Positions 62,870-64,000 of a stretch of DNA of 64,000 nucleotides are shown here, one piece after another. Position numbers and translations under genes: made by a program. This DNA comes from DATMNI01 sp035570275 (GTDB taxonomy: Bacteria > Acidobacteriota > Terriglobia > Bryobacterales > Bryobacteraceae), in assembly GCA_035570275.1 (NCBI GenBank), contig DATMNI010000179.1:28648-92647 (forward strand), in the 5' to 3' direction. The notes beneath the pieces were generated by a model that worked only from the letters and a program-made list of their open reading frames with translations, was not told the DNA's origin and ran no database searches. The first letter of the stretch is position 1. Each line of letters opens with the position of its first letter.

Positions 62870-64000
62870 CTATTGCACTCGTTCGCGCACATTGAATTCC
62901 AGCTTGCGGCGGCGGCCGTCGCGGGCCACGCACCAAAGCTGCAGCATGCCGGTTTCGGTGACCACCGATTCGAAGGCGACGGGGACCACTTCGGCGCCGG
63001 CGCCGCCTTCGAAGCTGACCTCCATCGGGGAGAGTTCTTCCAGCGCGTCGCCGAAATCTTCGATGAGGTCGCCCGGTTGATCGTTCTTGCGGGACGCGGA
63101 AGTGAAAAAGCGGAACTCGGCGGGCTGGCCGATGACGAGGCCGAATTCGCGGCCGGGAATGCGCGTCTCGGTGCCTTCTTCCATGCCGAACGGGACCACC
63201 GTCAACGCTTTGAGCGGCGCGGGGAAGCCGGGGATGGAGGGCATGGCGCTTTCCACACCGACATAGTAAGTGCGCGGCACGCCGCCGCGAATGCGCACGC
63301 CGCGTCCACCGCGCGCCACGCCGTAATAGGCCGCACCGCGCGAGACGGCGTGCATCAGGTCTTCGCCGCTAAGCGGTGTCACGGGCGGCATGCCTTCGGC
63401 GCCCAGCCACGAATCCAACGAGGCAACGATCCGTTCGCGCACCAGGGCGGCGTTCAGCACGCCGCCGTTGAAGAGCACGTGGGTGGGGCAGGCCAGGCCG
63501 CTGGGTCCGCGCCGCACTGTGCCGTGTTCGGCGGTGGCGGCCTGCTGCCGCAGGAATTTTGCCATGTGGCGGGTGATGGCGGCGTCGGCCGCATAGGGCA
63601 GACCGAGTTCCTGCAGGCCGAGGCGACGCTGAGTGGCCGGCATCTCCGTGCTGGCGACGGCGGGCAGGAAACCCTCGCCCAGAACCTGTTCGATATCGGT
63701 GCGCAAAAGCGAAGCCTTGATGGTGCCGCCCACCAGCCCCGAGCCCTTGCCGAGAATCGTGACCGGCACTTCCTTGGCTTTGGAATCGGGCTCGAGAAGT
63801 TTCTCCTTGGCGGCGCGGCAGTTGGCCCACAAGGCCAGGTGCTGGCGGCTATCGATGCGCGTGCCCTTTTCGGCCAGGCGCTGCGCCACCACGCCGGCCA
63901 GCGCCAGATCGACGTTATCGCCACCCAGCAGGATGTGCTCGCCCACGGCCACGCGGTTGAGGGCCAATTCGCCATCCGATTCGGTGACGGCAATCAGCGT
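62870..64000 (-). CDS. Second Hsp70-family protein, 5' end beyond the window
   Basis: The frame is open to the right edge, where it reads 'TLIAVTESDGELALNRVAVG', so the gene begins outside the window; 376 codons are visible. It holds the second half of the actin-like ATPase domain: 'EHILLGGDNVDLALAGVVAQ', 'LGLPYAADAAITRHMAKFLR', 'THVLFNGGVLNAALVRERIV'. It then has a short beta-rich C-terminus ending 'RRRKLEFNVRERVQ' and no DUF3731-like extension. This differs from the 898-residue Hsp70 at 52044, which it should directly precede in the ancestral arrangement; the two probably formed an operon. Confidence 0.9.
   Translation of the reverse strand, partial: TLIAVTESDGELALNRVAVGEHILLGGDNVDLALAGVVAQRLAEKGTRIDSRQHLALWANCRAAKEKLLEPDSKAKEVPVTILGKGSGLVGGTIKASLLRTDIEQVLGEGFLPAVASTEMPATQRRLGLQELGLPYAADAAITRHMAKFLRQQAATAEHGTVRRGPSGLACPTHVLFNGGVLNAALVRERIVASLDSWLGAEGMPPVTPLSGEDLMHAVSRGAAYYGVARGGRGVRIRGGVPRTYYVGVESAMPSIPGFPAPLKALTVVPFGMEEGTETRIPGREFGLVIGQPAEFRFFTSASRKNDQPGDLIEDFGDALEELSPMEVSFEGGAGAEVVPVAFESVVTETGMLQLWCVARDGRRRKLEFNVRERVQ

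Overview
The window looks like a chromosomal stretch from a soil acidobacterium of the Solibacter/Bryobacter type (class Terriglobia/Blastocatellia-like heterotroph). This is inferred from protein families, not from a marker gene. No rRNA, intact tRNA, CRISPR array or complete insertion sequence was seen. The pointers are: a DUF1501 gene paired with a planctomycete-type cytochrome/DUF1549/DUF1553 gene, very large secreted IPT/TIG-repeat proteins, several copies of an unnamed secreted family with the phrases 'PDGKPxLxGxW' and 'GxWEGDTxVVD', a DUF6152 protein, a short 'QIEANRRNAxKSTGPR' family protein, high-GC sequence and many small palindromic intergenic repeats.

Layout. 1-7.7 kb (+): a urea-carboxylase-type biotin enzyme (5' end off the window), allophanate hydrolase and a three-gene ABC transporter of the urea-carboxylase-associated type. 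Together they import and break down a small urea- or guanidine-like nitrogen compound to ammonia and CO2. 7.6-13.4 kb (-): a secreted metallo-hydrolase, DUF1501 and DUF1549/DUF1553/cytochrome genes. 13.4-14.4 kb: decayed DNA. 14.4-21.7 kb (+): a 2,429-residue exported protein with a beta-propeller, IPT repeats and a C-terminal SGNH hydrolase. 21.7-23.2 kb: gene relics (HNH nuclease, probable kinase). 23.2-30.5 kb: a PQQ dehydrogenase (+) facing a minus-strand block of secreted unknowns, DUF6152 and a carboxylesterase, with a decayed second esterase. 30.5-31.6 kb: MFS relic and a good promoter. 31.6-41.5 kb (+): an operon-like set of four genes encoding a thaumatin-like protein, a 1.5-kb-residue propeller/LamG/dockerin/discoidin/malectin protein, a WD40 protein and a second malectin protein. 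41.5-43 kb: relics, including a broken hicAB pair. 43-46.8 kb: metK and ahcY (-) with a divergent ArsR-methyltransferase regulator, forming a methionine/SAM-cycle locus with a palindromic operator. 46.8-52 kb: GxxExxY relics, a subclass-B3-like metallo-beta-lactamase, a Sel1 protein and two small exported proteins. 52-64 kb: two Hsp70-family genes (-), the second running off the right edge, separated by about 8 kb of accessory DNA.

That 8-kb accessory segment is the most mobile-looking part. It is bracketed by a duplicated piece of the hsp70 5' region, including a double-hairpin repeat. It holds mazEF-like and vapBC-like modules, a PIN relic, an orphan PD-(D/E)XK protein, three small unknown genes, and a roughly 930-bp tandem duplication of a DUF5615-DUF433 gene pair. 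The two units, and the point where the array ends, all start with the 3' end of a tRNA-Phe gene. This suggests repeated insertion or duplication at a tRNA attachment site.

The two most unusual systems are (i) the thaumatin/malectin/dockerin/WD40 export operon at 31.6-41.5 kb and (ii) the tRNA-Phe-linked tandem DUF5615-DUF433 cassettes at 60.5-62.4 kb. All functional statements rest on motif reading and family knowledge; no searches were run.
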